Shown here one piece after another: positions 30,100 through 40,670 of a stretch of 64,000 bases of DNA. Both the position numbers and the translations under genes were made by a program. Position 1 is the first letter of the stretch. Each line of letters opens with the position of its first letter. The notes under the pieces are model-generated. The model saw only the letters and a program-made list of their open reading frames with translations. It ran no database searches and was not told the origin of the DNA. The stretch is from Phascolarctos cinereus. Its lineage: Eukaryota > Chordata > Mammalia > Diprotodontia > Phascolarctidae. The stretch spans positions 2,668,501 through 2,732,500 of the forward strand of contig NW_018344105.1 of assembly GCF_002099425.1 (NCBI RefSeq), given 5' to 3'.

Positions 30100-31330
30100 T
30101 GAGCCTTCCGGTTGTTTCAGGAAAGGTGCTAGATCGATTCAAATAATCCTACTGGTGGTATGAGAGCCACATTCTTGTGTAATGATGGGATTCTGCTATT
30201 CGCCTATCCAGAGCCCTGCAGAAATGGTCCGCTTCGTTTCTCTTCCTCTCCATGCAGAGGATGGGCTGAATGAATAGCTAGTAATACCCATGTTCCCATT
30301 TCCATTACAAGCACATGGTGGATTCTGCCAAATACTTTATATAAAAATACTTTTCTCCTTCTGCCCCCTTTTCTGAGCTCCAAGCTGCAGTCACCCACAT
30401 AAGCCTCCCTCAAATTCATAATTCTGCCAAATATCAATTACAACTGTTTGCTTCTCTTTCCACTCACTGCCCCTCCCCCTGCCCAATTACACCACTTCCC
30501 CTGGGGTCCCTTGGGGAAAAAAAAAATCCAATTCACTTCCATATAGTTCTCTGAATATAAAACACGTCCTTCCAATACATCTCACCCTGTTTTCATTTTA
30601 AGCCTCAATTCACCAACATATCTGATGTGGAAATCATTCATTTTTTGCTAGGCTTCCTTCAGACCCCCAGGCTTCTTCCTGATGTTTTGATCAGATTGTT
30701 TTAGCACTAAAGAAACCAAGGCCTGGCTGGGAGGTTAGCCTGGCGGTGGCCGCCACAGCCAAGCTGCCTGCTTCAGACCGATTACAACGGACTCCTTTAG
30801 GTCTGCATGACGGAGAGCCTACTGACATCATCATTGATTGCTCTGTTTCTCCCCCACTGAAGCAATCTGTTAAATCAGTGTGCGATTGATTTTTGCAGCT
30901 TGAAGCTAGCTACAAAGATACAATTGGTTTCTAAGCTACCACATCAATCAGATATTTAAAAATCGTCAGCAAGCCTGGGTGTAATGCTTGCGTGTGTGTG
31001 ATTAGATCATAGGCTGCTCTCTCTATCTGCGTACATCTCTCTGACATAGAGAGTGTGTGCAAAATGAAAAATGAGGCGAGGGGGGAGGGAGAGAGGAGGA
31101 AGGAGAGAAACACACGGCCTGCCCTGGGCCGGCCACTTCCTCAACTGGCCTGTTTCCAAGACACCTTAGGCCTCTGGACAGGACCGAGACTTTCGGTCAC
31201 TTTCAGCCAGTAAAGATCCAAAGGTACTTTCTTGACCTAATCCAAATGCAGGCAATTAAGTTTTGCCTCTCATCCAATTCCATCTGCCAGTGCTAGCTGG
31301 CCAAGGGGGTTATCTCTGGAGCTTTGGGGG
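30100..31330. other. Candidate conserved non-coding element with PBX/HOX-like sites
   Basis: About 1.2 kb free of recognised repeats inside a repeat-rich window. Within 120 nt there are three PBX/HOX-type words: ATTGATTG (30833-30840), GATTGAT (30884-30890) and ATCAATCA (30943-30950). A GC-richer patch near 30730-30790 contains 'ggcggtggccgcc'. No exon structure and no frame over 78 codons. Enhancer-like by composition; the target gene is unknown. Confidence 0.5.
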
Positions 31331-31744
31331 TTCTGTTCAGTTGTCTGACTCCCTCACTTCCTGCTTGAGCTTGGTATACCAAGTTACCTGAGCTTCGATA
31401 CTAGTGATCTGCTGAACTCCTTCTAGGTTCATTTTAGAGACACATGAACAGATTTCTCCCCGTGCAGTGCCTGTCAGGAGAGCTCCCATCGTGGGGAGTA
31501 CAAATGGCTGCAGACTGCTAAGGACAGTGATGGCCTTATAATTGGTCCTAACTGAGACCAAAGTATATACAGAAAAGTGACAAGTAGGGACTTTGTAGGG
31601 GCTGTCTTCTGTTTAGGGTAATGGAGGTGCATAGAAGCGGATGAGGCTTATTCCCATGATGGTCAAAATGAAGGCTAACTTCGCAGGGCTAGAAAGTCAA
31701 GTAAATTTATCTTAGTCCAAAATTCTTCTAAGTGATACCCTAAG
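31331..31744. other. Gene-free stretch, unique-looking
   Basis: A 74-codon minus frame without domain. No repeat recognised. Confidence 0.35.
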
Positions 31745-32286
31745 TAAAACAAAGGCAGAAACAAAGGTGTTTTACATATGTGTGTATGTATATGTATGTG
31801 TGTATATCTATCTATCTATATCAGAATATTTATGGTAGCTTTGTCTTTAATAAGAAAAGACTAGAAGTGTCATGGGTGCCCATTAATAAGGAAATGGCTA
31901 AAAGCACCCCTCAAAACAATGGTATATGAATGTGATAGAATTCTATTGCGCAGTAAGAAATAATGAAGGTGAGGCATTCAGAGAAGCCTGAGATGGTTTG
32001 TATGAACTGGCACAGATCAGAATAAGCAGAACCAAGAGAACACTACACAGCAATGCAAATGACAAGAAAGTCAAACTTCACATTAATGGAAAAGTAGTGA
32101 TAGTCTTAGAGAACAGATAATAAAGCATAGCTCTCTCCTCATAGCAGAGAGGTAGAAGGTTGTAGACATTGTCAGATGTGATTACTGTATTGGGTGGTTT
32201 TGTTTATCTTTGTTAAAATGGAGGGTTCATTTTGGTAAGGGTTGTTCTTTTTATCAGGAATGACTACAAAGACAAAAGGCATCAAT

Positions 32287-32335
<49 letters not shown>
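31745..32335 (+). mobile_element. L1 LINE 3' end, sense, with AT-repeat tail
   Basis: 'aatatttatggtagctttgt', 'aagaaatggctaaaagcacc'-like sequence, 'gatagaattctattgcgcag', 'taagaaataatgaaggtgag' and 'agcagaaccaagagaacact' are the C-terminal end of L1 ORF2 and 3' UTR. It ends in AATAAAA followed by a (TA)n run of about 42 nt (32289-32330) where the poly(A) tail should be. Confidence 0.75.
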
Positions 32336-32336
<1 letters not shown>

Positions 32337-32384
32337 TATTTAAAGAAGATCTTCTGAAGAAATACCTAATGACTTTAGATACAT

Positions 32385-32560
32385 AAATTGATTTTAGAGT
32401 CAGAGGGCCTGAGTTCAAATTTCACCTCTGCTAGTAAGACTAGTTTGCATGAGCTTGGGCAAATTGTTTCTATTCTCTGGGCCTCAGTTTCCTCATCTGT
32501 AAAATGAGGGCATCAGACGAGATGTTCTCTAAATCCCCTTCCAGATCTAAAACTATGACA
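32385..32560 (+). mobile_element. MIR
   Basis: 'agagggcctgagttcaaatt', 'gcctcagtttcctcatctgt', 'aaaatgagggcatcagacga' and 'ccccttccagatctaaaact'. Confidence 0.85.
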
Positions 32561-32614
32561 ACTTGGTGTTCCCTAACATCCCTACAGGTTTAATGAGAAT
32601 ATTGTGCATTTTCT

Positions 32615-32784
32615 CTTTTTTTCTTTTCTTTTCTTTTTTTTTTTTATGGCAGTTGGGGTTAAATGATTTGCCCGGGGTCACACAGCTAATAAGTGTCAAG
32701 TTTTTGGTCTGAGGCCCATATTTGAACTCAGGTCCTCCTGACGTCAGGGCTGGTACTCTATCCACTGCGCCACCTAGCTGCCCC
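32615..32784 (-). mobile_element. Short marsupial SINE with target-site duplication
   Basis: T-rich start, 'gttggggttaaatgatttgc', 'ggtcacacagctaataagtg', 'tttgaactcaggtcctcctg' and 'cgccacctagctgcccc'. Exact duplication TGCATTTTCT at 32605-32614 and 32785-32794. Full length, moderately young. Confidence 0.9.
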
Positions 32785-32794
32785 TGCATTTTCT

Positions 32795-33894
32795 TAATTA
32801 TAGGAACTCAAGTCCAGGGAGTCCAGGGAAGCAGTTGCCATTCATGGTGCCACTTTGCTTGTGAATTCCCATCTGCCCCCTCCTGCCTTATATATGAGAG
32901 CAGGACTTAGCACAGTTCCATGTCCAGAGGAATCACCTAATTAATGTCTTTCTGGTCATTATTCAACAGAGCTTAGCACCTAATTCAAAAGAACAATTAG
33001 TTGAAATAGAAAGCTGCCAGATAGCTTTCTGGCATGAACTCCTCCCCAGTGTACTGAAGTCTCTGTCTTCTCCCTACTACCCTCTGCCATCCCTTTCACG
33101 TTGCTTGCTCCAGATGTGATTTGTGGTCCTTACCCTGAATTCAAGAATTCCTAGTTATGGCTCTGCTAATCATCCCCATTCTGACTATACTTTGGAATCA
33201 CACATGAATTTATCCCAGCAAGTCAATGGAGAGCTTGGGCCTCAAAGAATGCATCAGAGTATACTATGTAACAGGATGAGGAAAGATGCTATTTTTTGTT
33301 TGTTTTTCAAAATGCAGGTGAGCCTGGAAGGAATATTTTAAAACAACGTGGTGCCTGTTGCTTAACAACATACAATGACCTGTTGTTGTTGGGCTAGACA
33401 TCTCCTGGTGAGAGGTCAAGCAGGACCTTTGATGTGAATTGTCACCAAGACATGATAGATCCCCAAGCCCACCAGATGTCTGACAGCAGTGAAACCCCTC
33501 CAGTTGTTGAGGTGACAATTGGCTCTCACTTTAGCTCTTGCTCCAGGGCTACATAGTCATTGGTAACTTCTGTGAAGGTTTTTGTAAGGTTTTTATAGAT
33601 AGTCTACGGTCTCTAATGAGCTGATAATGAGCATTATCTGCAGGGCAATGGAAAAATGCACAAGGGACACACAGGGAGGCTGTAGCACATGACAAACAAT
33701 CAGAGTAGAGGGTGTTATCAAAGAAACGTAGGAGTGAAAAGGAAGATAGATAGGTCATGTTGGCAGGGCAGGGCACTGGTACCCTCAGGATGTCAGGAGA
33801 ACTTGAGAAAGACCTAGTCATTTGGCCAGGTTTTAATATGTTGTTCAGCATTACACGTTTCCCTTTTCCCTGACAATTTTTAGAGTCAGCGAAT
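32795..33894. other. Gene-free stretch, unique-looking
   Basis: About 1.1 kb without recognised repeats. Frames of 72, 84 and 119 codons (the last on the minus strand at 33549-33908, ending in an L2 remnant) show no domain. No promoter or splice architecture seen. Confidence 0.35.
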
Positions 33895-34004
33895 TGATAA
33901 ACGTCCATTAAGTGCCTACTGTGTGTCAGGCATTGTGCTAAGTGCTAGGGATACAAAAAAGGCAAAAGACAGTCCCTACCCTCAAGAAGCTCACAATCAG
34001 AGAG
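33895..34004 (-). mobile_element. L2 3' end, antisense
   Basis: 'attaagtgcctactgtgtgt', 'caggcattgtgctaagtgct', 'agggatacaaaaaaggcaaa' and 'ctcaagaagctcacaatcag'. Confidence 0.8.
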
Positions 34005-34215
34005 AGGCAACTTGGCATAGTGGATAAATGGTTGCCTCAGAGTTGGATTCAAGTGCTGTCTCTGACCTGCCCTCTGACTACAGGACCCTGGACAAGCCTT
34101 TTACTTCTCTAGGCAAAATCCTGAGACTATAATTTCAAAATCATTGTTGATTTTCATTAGTAGAGAGTATTTCCTTACTGGGAGTTCCCTAAATTGATGA
34201 AATTGCAGATCCAGA
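34005..34215 (+). mobile_element. CORE-SINE of MAR type
   Basis: 'ggcaacttggcatagtggat', 'acaggaccctggacaagcct', 'gagactataatttcaaaatc', 'ttcattagtagagagtattt' and 'ctaaattgatgaaattgcag'. Confidence 0.7.
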
Positions 34216-34231
34216 ACAATAACAAAATCTT

Positions 34232-34290
34232 TCTTTTTTATTTAGGCAGTTGGGGTTAAGTGACTTGCCCAGGGTCACACAGCTAGTAAG
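34232..34290 (-). mobile_element. 5'-truncated short SINE with target-site duplication
   Basis: Only the 3' half of the short SINE is present. On its own strand it starts at ACTAGCTGTGTGACC and ends in an A-rich tail. Exact 12-bp duplication TAACAAAATCTT at 34220-34231 and 34291-34302, so the truncation happened at insertion, not later. Confidence 0.9.
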
Positions 34291-34350
34291 TAACAAAATC
34301 TTCCAAAGAAGTAATTTTGACTGAATTTTCTATCCTCCTAAAGGATGCCT

Positions 34351-34585
34351 TGCTGTTGCTCCCTTACTTCTGACTCCTTGTGACCCCATTTGGAGTTTTC
34401 TTGGCAGAGATAGTGGAGTGGTTTGCCATTTCCTTCTCCAGTTCATTTTACAGATGAGGAAACTGAGGCTAACAGGGTGAAATGACTTGCCCAGAGTCAT
34501 ACAACTAGTAAGATTTGAACTCAAGAAGATGAGTCTTCCTGACCTCAGGCCTGGCATTCTATCTACTGCTCCAACTAGCTGCCCC
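34351..34585 (-). mobile_element. Long marsupial SINE with target-site duplication
   Basis: 'gaccccatttggagttttct', 'tggcagagatagtggagtgg', 'tttgccatttccttctccag', 'acttgcccagagtcatacaa' and 'caactagctgcccc'. Flanked by AAAGGATGCCT (34340-34350) and AAAGGATACCT (34586-34596). Confidence 0.9.
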
Positions 34586-34864
34586 AAAGGATACCTAGAT
34601 AAGCCTTAAGCTCAAAGTATAGTTGAGTCCACCATATTGGGAAAAAATGGTGGCTAATAAAATGTTCAAATGGGCATATTTTCTCTCACTTCTAATGGAT
34701 TTCAGTAAAATTTGGCCCATAGGCAGAGGTCACAAGGATATTTAGTTGTAATCTGGTCTTGGTGGAGAGTTGGGTATCCTTAAACATGGTTTTTTATTAA
34801 ATTAAGCATGTGTTGGTCTGTGTGCTTTTCATTCACAACCACCACTGGGTTTTCCTTTGTTTCT

Positions 34865-34985
34865 CAGAATCACAGTATGCTAGAGCTAAAAGGAATCTTA
34901 ACTATCACCTCTATTCCAATCTCCTCATTTTACAGATGAGGAAACTGAGGCCCATAGGAAGAAGTAACGAGGTCACATAGTGGTA
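34865..34985 (-). mobile_element. MIR, antisense
   Basis: 'tctcagaatcacagtatgct', 'agagctaaaaggaatcttaa', 'cagatgaggaaactgaggcc' and 'gaggtcacatagtggtag'. Confidence 0.8.
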
Positions 34986-36941
34986 GAACCCCCGTCTTCT
35001 GAAAGCAAGTCCATTATCTCAAACTCCCTTCCTTCCCCACACTACATTCCCTCCCCCATTCCCTCATTTCTTTATTTCATGGAACAGTCCCATCTTCGGA
35101 TACTTCATTGGCTGTTTGAGCCCTCATTCCTCTGTGACCACCTGTTGGGTGGCATTCACAGGTGTAGTTAATGAATCTTTTTCTGAAATAGCCAATCACT
35201 AAGCTATAATAACTTGTTTGTTTCAACTACTTATCTGTACTGGATTCTGGGGGCTATGTTGCTAATACATTCCTTGCCTAGCCTCTCATTTTCTAGCTGA
35301 GCGACTTCATATGAGTAGTGTAATTACATTCCTGTTCATTCTGATTGTCCATTTCACACGCCTTCAGTGATACACTTGTATCTGCCAAAACACTGTGAAC
35401 AGAAATATTACAACTATCTTGGGGGCTTGTGAAATTTCGTATGTCTGCTTACTGCTAAGTAGATCCCTTCCTTCCATGGGCCACAATGTGAAACTGACCT
35501 CTAGTGAAAATAATTGTTCTCATGTGTTGCTGCACCTCCTTGTTTCATCGGGGTTCCAGCATATAAATACTTACAGGAAAGAGCTTCCATCATGTTAATG
35601 GGCTATTGATGACTTAGCAGCAGGCTGTGTGCTCCAGTTCTTGCCTAGGACAAGGGTTTCTAACATTCTCCTGAAAAAGAGCTGTTCTGGTTGGTGGGGG
35701 ATGCAACTGGTAAAGGGATGAGGGTCCTGTATCACTTCCCATCCCTGACCTTCAGGGCTTGGAGTGTGACCAGGTAAGGCTTCCAAATCAACTGATTGGG
35801 TCTACCTGCCCTAGGATATAATAGGATGTTTGACTGGAGTTCAAGAACATTAATTCATATTACCAGTGATGAAGTCTGCAATACTTGCCACTGGATCTGT
35901 GGTTGCACTGGTGTGGGTTCTCCCTCCAGTGATGCAGATTGAAACCCATTCAAACCTGCCCATCTCATTCCACTCTTGTCCGCGTCTTTCTGCACTTCCT
36001 TTAGATGTCATGGCATTACATGAATACCAGTAGAGCAGTCAGGCTATCCATCGGTCATTCTTTGCTCCCTCTACATGACCACTCCATTACAGTCTTACCT
36101 TTCACTGATGACATCTTTTGCTTCTCATGTCTGATTCCATGTATTGATTGTTCCTCAGTCATTCAACAAAGAGTGATTAATACACACAGAAACAAGGGGA
36201 AGTGTGTGTGTGGAGGGGGGAAGGGGCATAAACTATGAAATAGAGCCCAGCAACTCACTGTGTTCTTTCCCAGCTGTTGGTCTCCCAAGGAATTCTGATT
36301 GATGATGCAGGGTAGAGTGTGGATTATGTCTCTGAAATAGAGAACTAACGCTGTATCTCTAAACATGTTTGTCACCCTGTCCCTGACAAAAGGCTCAGCC
36401 AAACCCCACCCTGAAATTTCAAAGAATAAATGCAATGTAGAAGATTGGCCCAATCTTTCCTTTTAAACAACAAAAATGACAGTGAACATTTATGTTCACT
36501 TTAAAGCTTACAGATGAATTCTCATTTCAACCAGACAGGTTCTGTCTAGCTTCAGTGTGCCAGCTAAGGGGTCCAGCGGAACCCCAAGAGCATCAAATGA
36601 CAGATAACAAAATGGAGCAAACTGATGGGAGGATTTGAAAAACAGCAAATCTATAATTAAAAAAAATGGTTGCACAAAGTATAAAGATAAATAACAAAAA
36701 AGTTTCCAAGAACATAAGGAAGCAGAAAGGGCAGAGAAAGACAATGAAAATGGTCACTTTCTCAGGAAAGGCACAGATTTCCAAAGATTAACTTAATTCC
36801 TTTGCTCTGGTTTTCACAGAGGGTGGGGGAAGGAACTGAACCAAAGCAATAGATGCCTCCTCCTCCAAAGATATAGATTTTCCTAGAAGGCAGAAGGGGC
36901 ATTCATGTCATTTCCAAAAGAGAAAAAAAAGATAGTGAAGT
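34986..36941. other. Long repeat-poor, gene-free stretch
   Basis: Nearly 2 kb with no recognised repeat. Frames of 63-96 codons are scattered on both strands, without domains or paired splice signals. AT-rich around 36590-36800. Could be intergenic unique or old regulatory DNA. Confidence 0.35.
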
Positions 36942-37190
36942 ATTGTTGTTGGTGGTGGCGTTTGACCTTTGTTCTGGAAGGGGACCATGACCTCAGGGAG
37001 GTGATGCCATGACATGCAAGTGAATTGGATTTAAGGGAGGGAGGGCCGTGCAAGGTCACCAGCCTCACTTTCTCTTCCAGAGCCCAGAACCATCTGGGTC
37101 CAGTGGCAAGTTCTAGGTCAGGAAGACTGGAGATGGCCCTGGATACAGTGGGAGACCTTGACCTTGAGCCATCAGAACTGAAAGACTAGA
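36942..37190 (+). repeat. Unassigned dispersed repeat, copy 2
   Basis: Shorter copy of the family at 1612-2162. Shared ordered blocks include 'gaattggatttaa', 'gtcaccagcctcact', 'gtccagtggcaa', 'actggagatggccctggata' and 'cagtgggagacc'. The 5' part 'gggaccatgacctcagggag' is clearer here than in copy 1. Confidence 0.65.
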
Positions 37191-37288
37191 GACTTGTTGG
37201 AAAAGAGTGTGACTGAAAAGAAGCAGTGAAAGTAGGGACGAAAATAGAAGAATTAGGAAGAATAGGACAATGGGGATGATGCTTCTCT

Positions 37289-37357
37289 CTCTCTCTTTTT
37301 TTTTTTTTGGTGAAGCAATTGGGGTTAAGTGACTTGCCTAGGGTCACACAGCTAGTT
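37289..37357 (-). mobile_element. 5'-truncated short SINE with target-site duplication
   Basis: On its own strand it begins at ACTAGCTGTGTGACC and runs to an A12 tail. Flanked by GATGATGCTTCTCT (37275-37288) and GATGATGCCTCTCT (37358-37371). The truncation point is the same as in the copy at 34232-34290. Confidence 0.88.
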
Positions 37358-37371
37358 GATGATGCCTCTCT

Positions 37372-37739
37372 TACTCTTCATGCTATGAGTGGGTGATGGA
37401 CTCTTCACTGGACAAAAATGAAGAAGTAGAGAGAGAGCCTCTGTTCTAGATAACTCTTGGATACCGTAAATTAGAAACAACTTTCCAATCTCCATTTGTG
37501 GAGGGACTTACTGCACCTGAAGTTCTCTACACTGATGAACTGGTGGGTCTGCACATCTCTGACCACGTGTGAGCAGTTGTATCTTTTTAAATTATGTCAT
37601 TATGCCCTGAGGACAATTTTATACCACAGCAAGGCAGAGAAGCCCCAGTGTTCTTTGCTGAAATAACCTCCTCTATTCCGCATGTCAGCCACACCCCCTT
37701 GTAGCCAGGACAGAAACATCTGGTTTTAGTATAGAAACT
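37372..37739. other. Gene-free interval
   Basis: No recognised repeat. A 'ctctacactgatgaactggt' patch (about 37525) recalls the MAR-type SINE 3' end but is too degraded to call. Confidence 0.35.
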
Positions 37740-37925
37740 CAGCCCTCGGGGCAACCTGTGAGGCAGGTGCTAGCATTATCCCCATTTTACAGATAAGGAA
37801 ACTGAGGCTCAGGGAGGATAAGGGATTTCCCCAAAAACATAGCTAGGGAAAGTCTGACACAGGATTTGAATTAGGGTCTTCTCGACTTGAGGTCAGAAGC
37901 TTTATCCACTGAGCCAAGCTGCCTC
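37740..37925 (-). mobile_element. MIR, antisense
   Basis: 'ttatccccattttacagata', 'aggaaactgaggctcaggga', 'acaggatttgaattagggtc' and 'gctttatccactgagccaag'. Confidence 0.85.
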
Positions 37926-38094
37926 TCTTGGAATCCAGCCTCTGGACAAACGCTTCTTATAAAAATACAGTCATACAGACAGCTTGGATTCACATATTTA
38001 CCACCTGACTACCCCTACCCCTCATTCTCCATCCCCACAGGAACAGAGGAATTTCATTGCTTGCCCAAGAAGAGAGGCTGGGGATTGTAGGTTT

Positions 38095-38490
38095 GTTGAT
38101 GCACTGAGTTTATTGAGATGAAAGGCCGCAGCTAGACAGACACTCTGTGTCTTGTAAAGTATTTGTTGTATCAAGGTCTGAATCTAATTCTAATTTTGAT
38201 CACAAATCTCCAAGATTTCCTCAGCTGGGGGACCCTTTCTCCAAGTGAACGAGTGCCGTTCACCTTCATGGCTGCGTTCCACCACGGGAATGCTGAATAG
38301 GTTATTAATTTTAAAAGACATTTGGACTTAAATCAGTCCGAGGACCAGTGAGTGATTCCGCATAGCTTGAGTTAGTATATACCATTCAGAGCAAAAAACC
38401 ATTACTCATGCGCTCATTAGCATTTCCATTCTTCCTGAGGCTATACATCATAGCTTGTGCTGGGTGTTCTGAATCCCTCCCCATCACAAA
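38095..38490. other. Candidate conserved non-coding element
   Basis: About 400 nt of repeat-free, complex sequence with words such as TTATTAATTTTAAAAG (38300-38315), 'ggacttaaatcagtccgagg' and 'catgcgctcattagca'. Frames are blocked by stops, so it is non-coding. It resembles enhancer-type CNE composition. Confidence 0.45.
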
Positions 38491-39059
38491 TGAAAGCCCC
38501 AGCCCTCGGCTGGAGTTGGAAGAAGCTTCTCATTTAGCTCCAAGAAGCTGAACACCGCTGAGGGGGACACCCTCACTAATCACCCCACCATTGGCACCCT
38601 ACCTCTATAGGGCTACGGACCTTCTGCTGCTGGCCCACCGTCACTCCAGGGACACTGGAGGGGATTGAGCTTGGCCCATAATTAGGAGCAAGAGGCTGGG
38701 AAGGCCTCCCGAATGATGGGGCTATGACTCAAAGAAAACTGGCGGGGTAGGCCAGCAGTGAAAAAGAATGATTATTTCAACTCAGACAATGCGTTATGTG
38801 AATGAAAGTGGAGGTGTAGAGGAGAGAGGGAGGAGAGAGCCCAAGAAGCATCAGAGGAGATGGAGAGCTGTGAGTGATTCATGGGAAGTTTGCAAAGCAG
38901 ATGCAGTTCTAAAGCAATTAGTAGAATTTTACTATGTACCCCTTGAACTCTTTGCAAAGGGGTACTTGGAATATTCAATGTTCGGGAGCATTTTCCATCT
39001 TTAAAAAAAACAACCCTGTTTGGAGCATCTGTCAGGCTTTTCAATTTACAGCCATATTC
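38491..39059. other. Gene-free stretch
   Basis: 78-codon plus and 90-codon minus frames overlap at 38768-39044 without domains. No repeat recognised. Confidence 0.35.
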
Positions 39060-39160
39060 CAGTTCATGGGATATAAGATTTAGAGCTAGGAGGAGGCCTG
39101 GTGTTCATCTAATCCAGCCCTCCTGCTGTGGAGATGAGGAAATTGGGCATGGCGTCAGAG
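39060..39160 (-). mobile_element. MIR fragment, antisense
   Basis: 'taagatttagagctaggagg', 'tgttcatctaatccagccct' and 'ggagatgaggaaattgggca'. Confidence 0.7.
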
Positions 39161-39624
39161 CCATAGCTAGGCATTTAGGTCCACGGCGCAATTCAATTGA
39201 GAAAGGGACAGCCCTTGAGACACATGGCCCTGTAGAAGGAGCCAATGATCCCAGTCTCCTTTGGGTGATAAAAATGTCACAGGCATTCTCCTGAAAGGTA
39301 CAGTACAGGACAGTGCACTGTAGTCAGGTATGAGGAAAGAGAGGTGTCAGAAGAGAGGGAAGTCCAACTCCTAGAGAATCTGACCTGGGCTCCCATGGCA
39401 CAGCTTCTGGTGACTCCAAGTCTCTAATCCTAGGAGGGGATTTGGGGGAGGAGGTGACAGGGGTATCGTGGTGGTATAGGGGAAAGCAGGAAAGGGCCAT
39501 GGCCATGACAATGGGTCCGTAAGAGGAGGACCAGCAAAGAATTAGGAAGACAGACCATTATGAGAAGGCCATCCCCATCTTGATGATGGCCTCCCAGAAG
39601 GCTAATTTGGATTAGGCATATGGA
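39161..39624. other. Gene-free stretch
   Basis: Unique-looking. Overlapping minus frames (60 and 78 codons, 39324-39666) lack domains. Confidence 0.35.
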
Positions 39625-39690
39625 GAGGTGACATGGAGTAGTGGATAGTATTAAACTAGAACCCAAGAACTGGGTTCAAATATTGGTTCT

Positions 39691-39904
39691 GCCACTTAGT
39701 CAACTAGGATTTATTGTCAACTGTGTGCCAGGCACTGTGCTAAGTGTTATAGGTACAAATAAAGAAACCAAACATTCCATTGGGGAAGACAACATAGAAA
39801 CAACCATGTCCAAACAAAGTCTGCAGAGGAAAAATTGGGGGTGGTCTCAGAGGGAAGGCGCTAAGATGAAGAAGGACTGAGAAAGGCTTTTTATAGAGGG
39901 TAGA
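39691..39904 (-). mobile_element. L2-related element inserted in MIR
   Basis: 'ttgtcaactgtgtgccaggc', 'actgtgctaagtgttatagg', 'tacaaataaagaaaccaaac', 'gggggtggtctcagagggaa' and 'gaaaggctttttatagaggg' match the antisense L2-associated repeat. Confidence 0.65.
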
Positions 39905-39950
39905 ACTTTGCTTACTAGTTCTGTGACCCTGGGCAAGTCACTCCCTGGCT

Positions 39951-40203
39951 TCCTTTCAGTGCCAACTAAAATCCTACCTCCTACAGGAAGCCTTCCCCAA
40001 CCAGTGTCTTCTCTCTGTTAATTATTTCCTATTTATCCTGTATATAGCTTGCCTTGCATTTATTTGTTTGCATATTGTCTCCCATCTGATTGTAAACTTC
40101 TTGAGGGCAGGGACTGGCTCTTGCCTCTTTTTGTCTCCCCACAGCTTAGTACAGTGCCTGGCACATAATAGATGCTTAATTAATGTTTATTTAATTGAAT
40201 TGA
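39951..40203 (+). mobile_element. L2 3' end inserted in MIR
   Basis: 'gccaactaaaatcctacctc', 'ctacaggaagccttccccaa', 'gtaaacttcttgagggcagg', 'agtacagtgcctggcacata' and 'atagatgcttaattaatg'. Sense strand, with the long 3' UTR retained. Confidence 0.85.
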
Positions 40204-40374
40204 AATGTGCTTACTCTCTCTGAGCCTCAATTTCCTCATATGTAAAATGAGGCCATTGGAATAGATGGCCTATAAGGTCCCTTCCATTTCTACATCTATG
40301 CACTTCCAGTCTCCCAGCCCTAGTAATGGTTCTCTGTGGGAAAACCTCCCTTCTGCCATTTATGTTACTGGAGG

Positions 40375-40670
40375 CAGAGAGTCATGAAGGCTTAAAGGAA
40401 CTTTAGTCATTAACCAAACCCATCATTTTACAGATAAGACAACTGAGGCTCAGAGAGGGTCACACACTTAGTAATCGGCAGAGCCAAGATTTGAAACCCA
40501 GTTCCGAATTCAGTTGGTCAATATGTCAAAGACCTCCGATTTTATGTGGAAGCTCCTTCTACCAGACAGATTAAGACTCCGTTCTTTCTTATGATCTTAG
40601 AGTTGCCAGAGTCTCAGAGAGGTTAAGTGATTTTCCCCTGGCCACAAAGTGAGGGTGTCAGGATTTGCTC
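40375..40670 (-). mobile_element. Antisense MIR remnants (two)
   Basis: 40375-40530: 'catcattttacagataagac', 'aactgaggctcagagagggt' and 'aagatttgaaacccagttcc'. 40605-40670: 'agagaggttaagtgattttc' and 'ccctggccacaaagtgaggg'. Confidence 0.75.

Larger units (their letters stand above)
39625..40300 (+). mobile_element. MIR split into three parts by two L2 insertions
   Basis: Part 1 (39625-39690): 'ctagaacccaagaactgggt' and 'tattggttctgccacttag'. Part 2 (39905-39950): 'ttactagttctgtgaccctg' and 'ggcaagtcactccc'. Part 3 (40205-40300): 'cttactctctctgagcctca', 'atttcctcatatgtaaaatg' and 'gtcccttcc'. Read in order they rebuild one sense MIR. Confidence 0.7.

Noticed and set aside
29605-30142. Long overlapping frames on both strands (151 and 135 codons)
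   Set aside because: They are translations of C/T-rich low-complexity sequence.
30730-30790. CpG-island promoter
   Set aside because: Only a short GC-richer patch with few CpGs; far below island length.
33549-33908. 119-codon minus frame as a gene
   Set aside because: Its start lies in an L2 remnant, and no domain or splice context is visible.
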